Shown here piece after piece: positions 36,395 to 46,315 of a DNA stretch of 64,000 nt; within the stretch, counting starts at the first letter, position 1; each line of letters begins with the position of its first letter. Where the stretch lies: NCBI RefSeq assembly GCF_000005505.3, contig NC_016131.3, positions 37,659,001-37,723,000 on the forward strand, written 5' to 3'. The notes under the pieces were generated by a model that ran no database searches, had not been told where the DNA came from, and saw nothing but the letters and a program-made list of their open reading frames with translations. Position numbers and translations under genes: made by a program. Source of the stretch: Brachypodium distachyon (lineage: Eukaryota > Streptophyta > Magnoliopsida > Poales > Poaceae).

Positions 36395-36765
36395 AATGTT
36401 TAGACGCACGTCCAAGTTGGTAGTACTCCCTTTGTCTAACAAAATATGTCTCAAATTTGTCATAATTTGGATGTATCTAGGCATGACTTAGTGTATAGAT
36501 GCATTCAAATTTAATCAAAGTTGAGACATCCTTTGTTGGACGGAGGGAGTATTAGACTTTATCTATCTTTAATCTTAGTTTTCGTTTTTTTAATCTTTAG
36601 GTTTCACACGTCCAAACATTGTTACTTCAATAATATACAATTCCTGTTCTTGTTTTTGGAAAAATAATTCACATTCTCAGTTCATGGACATGGCAGATTG
36701 GAACACTTTAGTTCATAAACATAAAAATGTTTCATCATTACCCCTAAACTTACTGGCTTAAGGAA
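36395..36765. repeat. Right piece of local duplication, copy A
   Basis: Sequence aaatgtttagacgcacg, ctttaatcttag, ctttaggtttcacac, aacattgttactt and aaaaatgtttcatc is collinear with copy B at 37806-38480. Copy A carries a Stowaway at 36426-36549 that copy B lacks. Confidence 0.85.
36426..36549. mobile_element. Stowaway MITE with an empty site in the duplicated copy
   Basis: It has the ends ctccctttgtctaacaaa and ttgttggacggagggag, with TA at 36424-36425 and 36550-36551. Copy B reads ggtagTAttagac at 37832-37842, exactly the sequence expected before insertion. Confidence 0.92.
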
Positions 36766-36915
36766 ACACGCATCGTTGTAAGCATAAGTAAGCATCATTG
36801 GCAGGGAATGATTCTTTTTTATCTTAGTTAAGACATTGTACTTCCGCAAAAAAACAATTAGTTAAGACATTGTACTACCACCTTTTTGATATCAAGGATT
36901 TGGAAATTGTACAAA

Positions 36916-37192
36916 CTAGATGGTGCCACGCACGTTGTTGCGGAAATTTTTAGTTAGCATACGTGAGTGAAATTAAGTAGCAATGAAACAGTATTCAAAA
37001 CTAAAACTATATATGAAATTGTATGATAGGTTCTTTGCTTAGTGAGGATAGCTTGAAAAAAGTAGCATGCATGTGCAAAAAATATGAGTTTCCCACTAAA
37101 TTGGTGTGAACATATTAATGACATGATGATGTGGCATCGTTGCATGTTGAGAGAAATCAAATAATGGGTTTCTCCTACTTAGATATAGAAGA
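36916..37192 (-). mobile_element. Small Helitron, 277 bp
   Basis: On the minus strand it begins TCTTCTATATCTAAGTAGG (plus 37192 downward, after A). It ends with a cgca/tgcg hairpin and CTAG (plus 36916-36919) before T. It shares both ends with the copy at 38014-38319. Confidence 0.8.
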
Positions 37193-37660
37193 TAGGGGAA
37201 AGGATTACAACTTCATGCCCTTTTTTATACTACAATATTGAAATAATGTTTTGATTGTGCATGGATAAAACAAATAATATTTTCAAGAGGTTGGAGTAAA
37301 TGAAATTAGTACTATAAAATATTTAGTAACACAAATGAATCCAGGATTCCTATGTTTCACGTTCCTGGTCCTAGAATGAACTAACTCGAGAAACACATCT
37401 TAGTGTGGCGGTGGGGTTATGGGTTCATGGCTCTACTCACCAGGGTTCAAATCATATTGCTCACAACTATAATTTAGAAGTTTCTCCTACAGTTTTTTCA
37501 TAAAAAAAAATTCAACTAACCGATTTATTGAAGAACCTGAGGATGTGATTTTTTTTCCTTTTTGGTAACCCTTAGAATTAAACAAACGGTATGATTTTCT
37601 ATGTTCCTTGAGATTCTGGTCCTAGAATCAACTAGCCCATTTATTGAGGAGCTCTCGTTG
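37193..37660. other. Unassigned sequence
   Basis: It is AT-rich. Short related phrases such as ggtcctagaat occur at about 37368 and 37618. No gene is seen. Confidence 0.4.
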
Positions 37661-38480
37661 GCTTGCGTCCAAAAACTTGCGCACTGGTACCGGCCACAGT
37701 AGCATCTCTGTCACCATGTGCATGTGGGTTAAGTGACTTAATATACAGGTGATGTACTTTTGAGCTGTGGAAACTGACGTTGATACGGCACTCCACAGGA
37801 TTAAGTAAATGTTTAGAGGCACGACCGAGTTGGTAGTATTAGACTTCGTCAATCTTTAATCTTAGTTTACTTTCAAAAAAAATCTTTAGGTTCACACACC
37901 GAACATTGTTACTCCAATAATATAACTTTTGTGCTCTTCTTTTTTGGTTAAAAGAGAGAAAGAAATCACATTTTTTTTATAGAAAGACCGTAAGGGAGAC
38001 CCATACAGTATAACTAGATGATGTGCCGCACTTTGTTGCGGAAATTTTTAATTGACATACGTGAGTCCACGTTGTTGAGAACATAGATGAGTGAAAAGTA
38101 GCAACAAAAGAGTATCGAAAATGTATAATGAAATTGTATTATAGATTATAGATTCTTCACTTGGTAGAAATAACTTGATGAAAAGTAGCATGCATGCATG
38201 TGCAAAAAATATGAGTTTTTCATTAAATAAGTGTGAACTAATTAATGGTGTGATGATGTGACATGCTTGCATTTTGAGAGAAATTAAGTAGTGCGTTTCC
38301 CCTATTTAGATATAGAAGATTGTGAGCATCGGGATTTGAAACGATGGAGTCATGCACGCACAACTCCACCACCACACCAAAAGTTGTTTCTCGAAATAAA
38401 CAAAAATTGCATTGGCTGATGGGAACACTTTACTTCACAAACTTAAAAATGTTTTATCGTTACCCCTAAACCTGGCTTGT
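37661..38480. repeat. Local duplication, copy B
   Basis: It is collinear with copy A (31281-31345 plus 36395-36765). It contains the empty Stowaway site at 37837-37838 and the Helitron at 38014-38319. It also has about 75 bp (37740-37805) not seen between the two halves of copy A. Confidence 0.8.
38014..38319 (-). mobile_element. Small Helitron, 306 bp
   Basis: The minus-strand 5' end is TCTTCTATATCTAAATAGG after A. The 3' hairpin is ccgca/tgcgg (plus 38026-38041), with CTAG at plus 38014-38017 before T. It is the same family as 36916-37192. Confidence 0.82.
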
Positions 38481-39809
38481 GGGATCATCTTGGGTCCAAA
38501 AGACGTTTACTGGCATAATTTGGATGACGTGGCATTCGGGAATTTCTGGAGTTTTTCAAGAATGTTTTATTTTGTAGATACCCCCCTAAGAAGTTTTTCT
38601 TCTTTCCGCAGTGCCCCCTTGTACTGTGTAAAATTACTAGTCCGAACGGGCCAATTCCCCATTTTAAAACCCCAAATCCCTAACCCTAGCTTTCCCTCGC
38701 TCTCATTAATGAACCTTGTTTATTTGGATTCCTATTTTTTTTTTCTAATCAAACATCAGTTTACAAAATTCATGAGTTTTTAATATCATGTTTGCACATG
38801 TATTTCTACCATTTTCTTATGTTTTTTTTTCTATTCCTACTATTTAAGATTTAGTGAATCAAACAGGCCCTTATTCTCTTATTTCTTTGAGAAGTCGAAT
38901 GCATCTTTTCTCTAACTGTCTATTTTGTTTCCTAATTCATGTGTTTATTTTCTATCCAACATCCAAAAACACCCATTTGAAAATTCCGTGTTTCCAAACC
39001 GTATTATATACTCCTATGCTAACAAATTCATGCGATCCATGCCCTTGCAACTTGTTTGACAGCCCTCATTTCATATTTTTTTGGTCGAATTGAAATAATG
39101 AAATCAAACTTTGGGTATGTATCTAAACTCCAGATTCGAAAATTATGTTTGTCTGCTACACGGATTTGTATAATGAGAACAAAAGTGATATTGTTTTTAG
39201 AGAGAAATTAAGGTTAGGTATAAATGCGATTTCATAGAATTTCATATTGTATTGATGCACCCAATTTTGTGCCAGTATGAGCCATGAGGCTATTCGTCCG
39301 TAGACGATCACAAGCCACACCAAGACAAGAACAACATCTTTCCTGATCATGCGTGCGTACGCTTCCAAAATTGGCACAGATCGTTCATCGATTAAAGCAT
39401 CTTCGACAGGTTCTTGCACAGATTGCCCTGGCTGGCAACAAGCAGCTACTGATTCGCGTGCTCTCACGGTGCGCACGGTGCATGCCCCGCAAATATGGCC
39501 ACTGAGAGTAGGATAAAGACAAACGGGTAACCTGTGTGCATGCGTAACTGGGCAAGCTTTTGCAGTTGTAGATACACGCATTTGCGACGGCGTTTTTTCT
39601 CTTTTCTTTTTGAGAACATGCGACATTGCTGAGACATAAGAAAATCGGTCACTGTCGTTGCAGAAGCTCTGTTTGGGCCAAGGCCTCGTTCAGTCTGTTT
39701 CACTTTTCATATGGATAGCGAGACAATGCATGGCGGCCCATAACATTTCTGGCATGCTCCCCAGCTAAGCTTGGCTCCTCTAAAAAAAAACTAAGCTTGG
39801 CATGTAAGG
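38481..39809. other. Unassigned AT-rich intergenic sequence
   Basis: ORFs up to 156 codons occur on both strands but show no recognisable domain or codon pattern. I see nothing further to annotate. Confidence 0.4.
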
Positions 39810-39811
39810 TA

Positions 39812-39903
39812 CTCTCTCCAATTCATAAAAAGTGACGCTTATTTTGTGCTAAGTTAGTACAAATTTTGTACTAAATAGACGACACTTTTTATGTCGCAGT
39901 GAG
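39812..39903. mobile_element. Stowaway MITE (divergent right end)
   Basis: It has the left end ctctctccaattcataaaaa. The central palindrome gtacaaattttgtac and the right arm gacactttttatg mirror the left arm. TA flanks lie at 39810-39811 and 39904-39905. Confidence 0.75.
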
Positions 39904-39928
39904 TAGTAAGTACTTCAACGTACTTGAG

Positions 39929-40140
39929 TATGTTTGGTATATCCAACCTTATCAAATGTTAGCAGTAATTGGGTTAGTAATGTTTTGGCCAAGGATTTTT
40001 TTGGTCTTCGGTTTGGCAAGAATCTGTGAAAGGGATAAAATAGCTCGCAACCAAAATTTAGGTCTTGAACCAACCAATAACCAAATAAACATAGGTTGTC
40101 AATATTTTGGCATGACTTGTTTGGGCACCAACCAAACATT
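39929..40140. repeat. Possible Tourist/PIF-type MITE
   Basis: The ends tgtttggtatatccaac and accaaccaaacat form an imperfect inverted pair, and the internal text (tggccaaggattttt, ggcaagaatc) is of the kind seen in PIF-related MITEs. The target-site duplication is not clear. Confidence 0.45.
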
Positions 40141-40352
40141 CCTTTTACAGTGTATGTGTGTAGTTGAGTTGAAAACAAACGGAAGTGGTTGCTGACATAG
40201 TTGTTCCCGTACTTTATAGAAACAGAAACGAGTACCAAATTCGGTACCTTTTACTGTGTGTGTGTGTAGTTGAGTTGAAAACAAACGGAAGTGGTTGCTG
40301 ACATAGTTGTTCTCGTACTTTATAGAAACAGAAACGAGTACCAAATTCGGTA
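40141..40352. repeat. Tandem duplication, 106 bp x 2
   Basis: Copies start at 40141 and 40247 and differ at only a few positions (e.g. gtatgtgtg versus gtgtgtgtg, gttcccg versus gttctcg). Confidence 0.93.
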
Positions 40353-41780
40353 CTGCCGAGTATTAAATATATGATGTTTCAACTTATTATAAGTCAAAAA
40401 CATTAAAGTTGGGCAAGTCTATTGAAAAATGTAATAATATCTATAATATTAAATAAGTATAGTATAAAGATATGTCTCATGATGAATTTAATAAAACTAA
40501 TTTAGAGTTATATATGCTGCCAAATTTCTACAAACTTGACCAAACTTTAAATAGTTTGACCTAGAACAAAGGTAGAACATTTTGTATTTAGGAACAAATT
40601 AAAGAGATAAAATACAAAGCAAATTGGTGTGGACACGAACATGAACATAAACCCTCCTTGCACGACATATGACACACTGGTGTCAGACGTATGGAAGTAG
40701 AGCCCTGGAGGATGGGACTCGGGGGTTGATTCATGGGCGGAGCTCTCGCTAGGGTGAGGTGGGGCGTCCGCCTTACCTTAATTCGGGCCAAAATGTTTTA
40801 TACAGGTATTAATTTGGGTAATGAACTAAGGGCCTGTGGGCTGCGTTTTGCCTCATCGGCCTGGGAATCGCTCCGCCGCCCTCCGTAGGCTGTCTCGTCG
40901 CTCGGTGACGGACAAAGTCATCATCTCGTCGGCTGTCGAAAAAAGAGTCGTCGCCTCATCGAGTGGTCCATAAGCAGAAGAGCAGAATGCCTTGCATGCT
41001 CCCCTCTGCAGCCTGACAGCGGCCGGCGATTCCACGGCACGACTGCACGAGATTCGGGCGGGGCGGCTCCGTGGCTGGGCTACACCAAGATAGGTAGGGC
41101 TCAGCGGTGCAGCGGCGCAACTCGTTGGTGTGTCTTGCGGGCTTGCGGCCTACCCCCTACCTCATGCCTTGGCTGCTTTTGTATTTTTGTTCTTCGGTGA
41201 ATGATGGAAAGGAAGGGGATATCAAAAGGAAATGGTAAAATTTGTTTTTAAATTACTCCATTTGGGTGAAAAACTACTAGGAGTGTCTTATTTGATGAAA
41301 GTAGCTCTAATCCAAGCACCATCAACGCAGTTTTGTAAGATACTTTTTGTGTCACTTGTAGTGAAAGTAGCTCTAATCTAAGCACCATCAACGCATAAAT
41401 GTTTCTAGGTTTTACTTATATTTTAGAGTGAAACAGATCACTCTATTATTTGTATTGTACTAAGTGATTATTTTTATGATCATGTAAAACATTAATATGT
41501 GTGGAATAATTAGAATTTTTGCATCAAATTTTCTTTAGGCTTTATAGTTTGCCCGACCTTTAAATAAGTTTCGTCCTCCCCCCATGGGTTGATTCCAATC
41601 GGCAGCACTAGTAGAATGTGGGATCGTGAGTGCCGAGGGCCATGAAGGGTGGTGACGCGGGGTATCGTGTAGCACCATTGTCAATGCTATCAACTAGCAA
41701 CATGACACGCATATTGCCCGGCAAGATTTGTTACCTTTTGTTTATTTAAGTTTTTAGTCCATGTGGGGAGCAAGGCTTTG
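40353..41780. other. Unassigned sequence with a short local duplication
   Basis: The phrase gaaagtagctctaatc, followed by aagcaccatcaacgca, occurs at about 41297 and again at about 41360, so a segment of about 60 bp is duplicated. A GC-rich patch at 40830-41160 has minus-strand ORFs without domains. No gene is called. Confidence 0.4.
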
Positions 41781-41901
41781 GCTACCGGGCGGGGGGGGGG
41801 GGGGGGACCAAATGGTTACCGGACAAATTTAAATCAAATATTTGATTTAAATTTTTGGTAGCCAAAATAAGAAATCAGAACGCCTATTAGACACAATCGT
41901 G

Positions 41902-41978
41902 CACCTATCTCAGCGGCAAGGCAACCGGACAAGTTACTCAGCTCGCAATTCCCCATTCCCCGGTTCGACTCTCCGGTG
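41902..41978 (+). other. tRNA-like sequence (degenerate)
   Basis: It is 77 nt, with cacc and ggtg able to pair at the ends, a D-arm-like tatctcagcggcaaggca and the B-box-like ggttcgactct. Only four acceptor pairs form, so this is at best a tRNA pseudogene or SINE head. Confidence 0.35.
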
Positions 41979-42020
41979 TTCATATTTTTGGTGTTCATAT
42001 TTAAAACTTTCGTGCAAAAA

Positions 42021-42099
42021 TGGTCGACGGGGAATCAAACCCGCCACCTCCCCGCTAGGATGGACGACCATACGGTTCAACACTTCGCCAGCTACTCGA
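42021..42099 (-). other. tRNA-like sequence (degenerate)
   Basis: On the minus strand it reads tagctggcgaagtg, then ggcgggtttgattccccgtc and ends gacca. The T-arm (gcggg, loop tttgatt, cccgt) and a CCA end are tRNA-like, while the anticodon arm is not convincing. Confidence 0.35.
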
Positions 42100-42265
42100 T
42101 AACCACAATACCTGGGACAAACCTATATATAATCTTGTTTTAGTCGTTTAAATTCGAAAAATTCAAACAAATTCGGTATTTTTTGCATGGTATGATCATT
42201 TACCGTGGGTAGGCGGTAAACGAGGTTACCGGGCGGTAACCAAAATTACCGCCCGGTAACCCAAA

Positions 42266-44100
42266 TCCCTTCGAAAAACAGGTGCTCCTGTCTTTTTTTT
42301 ATGCGACCTAGTGGCCGGGTTCCACCATAAACGGCCAGGAAGAGGAAGAAGAAGGAGGAGAAAATAAATGTGAAAATACGCAGGGGTTGAATGCATAAAT
42401 GGGATGGACCTGACAGCTAGCCCCACCTGTAAGGAAAAATGTCAAATGCGCTTAAACATCGGTTTTGGGTAAACTGAGAAGATTAGGCGGAAGAAGTGTG
42501 GTTCTGCGAGAAATTTTTCGAAAAGTGTGGTTTTTTGAGAAGTCTGCCTCAAAAAGTGTGGTTTTTTGAAATTTACTCAAAAAGATAACGGAACAAGGTG
42601 CTCCTGTCCTAGAAAACCCGTATGGGTTCCCACCTCCGTGTCACCCCTCCTCCGCTGGTAGCGCGCCGGCTTTCTCCTCCTCCGCCGGGTTTGTCGGTCA
42701 GGGTGTGTAAGAAGGACCCGATCTACTAGCGGGAGCTATTATTTTTCCTGTCTTTATTTGTCAAGGATCGGCGATGGTGAGACAATTGCAGCACAGTCAG
42801 CATGGAATAAGGTTTGCACATCTCGGCCTTGTTCTGGTGGTTCTTCATACCATTGGAAGGCGCGTGAAGGATGGTGTGATCCTTGCATAGAGACACTTCG
42901 TTGTCATTCGATGGTACAAGAGTCTCGATGCAATATCCAATACGTATTATGTTTGCGGCGTTTTGTACTTCAACATATGTATGTGATGTTCGTCAAAAGA
43001 AGTTTTTTAACGGTGCAAATTGTACGTTATTCATTTTAATTCACTGCTGCATGATCAGACTTGTATTAGATTGTGCTACGGGACTTCGGTGACAACGTTA
43101 GATCATGACTGTGTGGTGATCCGATACGACTAACGACTAGTTGGAAATGTAACTTTTACTTGTATCCACTAATTTTAATCTAATATCGTCTACAATCAAC
43201 ACATGCGCTTTTATTTATATGGTGTTTTAGCAAACGAAATTTATAATGACCGAACGTCCGCTCTTTAGTCTCTTGGAGCGAACACTCGGCTGGCCATCGG
43301 ATGGGAAAGATAGTGCTTGAGATCGTGCCACATGTCTTGTGGTCTGACCACTGTAGTTCTGTAGGATGCCAACTTTTGTTTGTGAGGACGGCAACTTTGG
43401 TTTTGTGCGGTTGACAACTTTACCCCATCGCGCTAGAAGGATAGAGAGTGAACATTTAATTATGTGAGGTCACAACTTTAGTTTTGTGGACATGACAACT
43501 TTAGTTCTGTTCGAATGACAATTTTACCCGTCGTGCCGGAAAGCTAGGCAACGAACGATTCGCTCCCTGTTCCATTCTATTAGCAGATGTCATAACAATC
43601 ATTAGTCTATACAAAGTAAATGACTTAAAATATTTCCCGCCAAGGAATATTCTCTTTTGTGGTAACATGTATTTATAGCTTGCGTGACATGCACATCTGT
43701 GAAGTGCCAAATTATAATTTTCAAACGCTTTGAACACGTGCCATGCTAGTTCGTTTCAGAACAGACACGCAGTATACGCAGGGCGCACCAACCCCAAAAA
43801 TTGCATGAACAACTGTATAGATATAGACTTGCGTGAGATAACATTAGACGAATCAATTGCTGTCATACATATACAGAGATAGCTGATGCAGGCATGGTAA
43901 CACGATGATACAAAGGAGAAAAGAAAATGACAAAATCTTTCAGCGTGCGGACTTCCTCGTGATACCCACAGATTATTAAGTCGTGGATATCAGGGAGGCG
44001 CAGGTACAACGTACACGTAGCAGAGGAGACCAATTTTGTGGGGGATTGGCGTTGGCGACGATCTCGGGGACCGGTCTGTGTACGTCAAGGAACGGTGAAA
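42266..44100. other. Unassigned sequence downstream of the polygalacturonase gene
   Basis: It contains short caacttt(a/t)g-type phrases at 43365-43520 and ORFs without domains. The last 100 bp or so are the likely 3' UTR of the gene on the minus strand. Confidence 0.4.
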
Positions 44101-45499
44101 TCAAAGGCAAGCCAGTGCCTCGAGGCATCCCTTGGCAGTGCCCTTTGCGTTCTTGCAGACGGCCATGGTCTTGTTGTTTTTGCCAGAGTACTCGACCTTG
44201 ACATCGTTGAGCTCGACGCCGCTGCAGGGCAGCTTGTCGGAGCAGAGCAGGCTGACGGCCTCCGGCGTGGAGGAGGTGCCGGTGATGTTCTTGAAGGTGA
44301 CGTCCTTGATGGTGACGTGGGAGCTGCCCTTGGCGGGGCAGATCTTGTTGGGGCAGTAGTTCATGTCGATGATGATGGGGTTGGCCACGTCCTCCATGTT
44401 GACGTTCTCGTAGTGGATCTCGGAGGCCGTGAGCGAGGACTCGGCGGACTGGTAGGACTTGATCCGGAGGCCATTGGTGGCCTTCTTGAGCGTGCAGTCC
44501 TTGACGTTGATGTCGGTCACGTCCTTCTCGTCCTTGTACCTGCCGAGGCTGCCGATGCTGATGCCGTGGCCTGGGCCGCAGGTGACGCCGGTGATGTTGA
44601 TCTTGGTGCTTCCCGGGCCGATGGAGATGCAGTCGTCGCCGACGCCGATGGTGGTGCCTGTGATGGTGATCCCGGACGAGTCGCCGATGTGGATGCCGTC
44701 CGTGTTGGGGCTGTCCCCGGGGGCGGTCACGGTCACGTCCTCGATGGTCACGCCCTTACATTGGAACACGTTCATGTGGAAGAACTTGGCGTTCAGGAGC
44801 GTGATCCCGGATATGGTGCCATTGGTTATAAAGTCCAGCACCAACGACTATATACAAAATGTGGATCAATGTGTTAGCTAGTTTAGACGTCGACAGGCAA
44901 TTGAAATCAAAATGCACTTTACATTAAGCAGCAGCAGGCAGGTAGGTCGATAGTTCACGTACATTTGGCAGGATCTTGCAGTCGTATTTCTTGGCGCAGG
45001 CGTTCTTGCTCCAGACCTTGGGGCCCTGGCCGTCGAGCGTGCCTTTGCCGCTGATGACGAGGTTCTCGACGCGCATGATCTCGATCCAGTTGGACTTGTA
45101 GAGTGCCATGTCAGTGGAGCCCAGCAGGTTGCCGTCGAGCTGGATGGTGACGTCGCCCGTGCACGGGCCGGTGAAGTTGAGGGGACCCGTCAAGTAGTCG
45201 CCCTTGGGGATTTGGATCGTCTGCTTCCCGGTGCCCTTGCAAGCCGACGCCCACGCCTCCTCCAGAGCTTCGGTGCAGTCCGCCTTGCCGTCGCCCTTGC
45301 ATTTGCCGGACTTGCTGATGTCCAATTCGCCGCCGCCGGACGACGGGCCCTCCGCCGCAGGGCCCTCCGCGTCCGCCTCCTTGTCTTTGCCCCCCTTCTC
45401 CTCCTTCTTCTCCTTCTTCTCGGCGGCCTTGCCGTGCGCGGCGACGCAAAGGATCACCAGGATGAACAACACCCTGATAGCATTACCGCTCAACGCCAT
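44101..45499 (-). CDS. Exopolygalacturonase, pollen type (glycoside hydrolase family 28)
   Basis: Exons (minus) are 45499-44963 and 44847-44101. The 115-bp intron runs GTACGT to ATATAG and falls in phase 0, giving 427 aa and ...[16 protein letters not shown]. It has a signal peptide (residues 1-24) for secretion to the wall or pollen tube surface. Next is an unusual charged Lys/Glu then Gly/Ser/Pro stretch (about 25-58), then the parallel beta-helix fold. Catalytic motifs: NTDGIHIG (227-234), VGDDCISIG (Asp 250 and 251), [14 protein letters not shown] (His 273), RIK (307-309). The length fits grass pollen exopolygalacturonases, which remove galacturonate from pectin during pollen tube growth. 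Pollen expression is an inference from the family. The start is the first ATG before the signal peptide, with a TATA box about 90 bp upstream. A long antisense ORF exists but is a shadow. Confidence 0.95.
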
Positions 45500-45585
45500 T
45501 TTGTCGCCGTTTATTCAGGTGTGCAACTCTCTTATTCGTCGTCCTCACCGCTGATGATTTCCAGCGCTTGGAAAAGGAAAGCCCC

Positions 45586-45591
45586 TATATA
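45586..45591 (-). promoter_or_regulatory. TATA box of the polygalacturonase gene
   Basis: The minus strand reads ccattatatagggg, 87-92 bases upstream of the ATG. That suits a short 5' UTR of about 55-60 bases. Confidence 0.65.
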
Positions 45592-46101
45592 ATGGCAGGG
45601 GGGAGCCTACGCTTTCTATGTTAAGGGCGGCCCTGTTTTAGAGTTTGCCTTCTTTGCGCCATGGTTGACCACCACAATACATGTGTGTTCATGTCCCTTG
45701 GTTGATCTACATGTGTCGTTGACCACTTGAACGTTTCTTTTCTTGCCACCACATGCTGCTGCACAGGTCCGACGGGCATCCATGTCGATTGTGTCACTGA
45801 CACTGCTAAACAGAGCAACTAGTACCATGCATCCATGTCCTGGCTCCGTCAAAGCCTAGGCACACGGCAAGGTCAAATGATGATTGTGATCTACCGACCG
45901 CAAGCAAGAGATACTAAATGCTAAAATGACAAAGATAAATCTGTCACCGATTTGGGGTAATTTGGTTGGAGATTTACTGCCTTAAGCAGAATTAGGATAA
46001 TTTGGTTGGAGATTTTTATATTTTTGGGATTTTCGACTTGGGATTTCGAGCGAGGGAGATGAAGATTCGGAGAGAACAACAAAGATCTCTGTCTCTAGCC
46101 T
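45592..46101. other. Promoter side of the polygalacturonase gene, otherwise unassigned
   Basis: No gene or repeat is recognised. The phrase aggataatttggttggagatt and a close copy (ggggtaatttggttggagattt) lie about 35 bp apart at 45954-46015. Confidence 0.4.
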
Positions 46102-46144
46102 CTAGGAATCGAACTTTTTTTTTGAGCGAAGCTAGGAATCGAAC
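46102..46144 (-). mobile_element. Micro-insertion of a LINE tail: 17 bp with 13-bp TSD
   Basis: The sequence ctaggaatcgaac occurs at 46102-46114 and 46132-46144. Between them is tttttttttgagcgaag, a poly(A) tail plus a few 3' bases when read on the minus strand. Confidence 0.75.
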
Positions 46145-46315
46145 AGACGGGGACGAGTTGTCGAGGAAGATCGATCGGCCGGCCGACAGGCTGCAGAACC
46201 AGGCCCAAGGCCCATAGGAGAGCCGGACCAACGCAACAGCCCAGGCACTGAGGCAGAATTAGGCCCAGGCAACAAGAGAGGGGCTGAGGGCCAGGAGGCA
46301 GAGGCGCTGTGGCCC

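Larger units (their letters stand above)
31351..36397. mobile_element. Interrupted Stowaway-like element: left end 31351, right end 36397, nested insertions between
   Basis: The left end tacttccgtccaacaataaa and gagcatattag are mirrored by the right end ctaatacgccccctattg and ttggacggaggtagta. Internal text agrees too (gaccaaacatttgatcacaaatta on the left, taatttgtggtcaaagcattggtc on the right). I read this as one MITE split by later insertions: the Helitrons at 32942-34727 and 35827-36311, two Stowaways, and unassigned sequence. The far-apart ends could also be two copies in opposite orientation. Confidence 0.55.
41781..42265. repeat. Palindrome-rich element with taccgggcgg ends
   Basis: The left end (ttggctaccgggcggg) and right end (ccgcccggtaacccaa) are inverted copies. 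Near the right end a perfect 16-bp inverted repeat with a 6-base loop, ggttaccgggcggtaa and ttaccgcccggtaacc, stands at 42224-42261. Near the left end another palindrome is built on aaatttaaatcaaa and tttgatttaaattt (about 41818-41864). A long G run follows the left end. This is probably a non-autonomous DNA transposon. I could not fix a target-site duplication or superfamily. Confidence 0.6.

Noticed and set aside
41902..42099. Functional tRNA genes
   Set aside because: Acceptor and anticodon stems are incomplete on both candidates. They are kept only as tRNA-like sequences inside a repeat element.
44038..44877. 279-codon plus-strand ORF across the polygalacturonase
   Set aside because: It is a Val/Gly/Asp-rich shadow of the minus-strand gene, which has all GH28 motifs and a clean intron.
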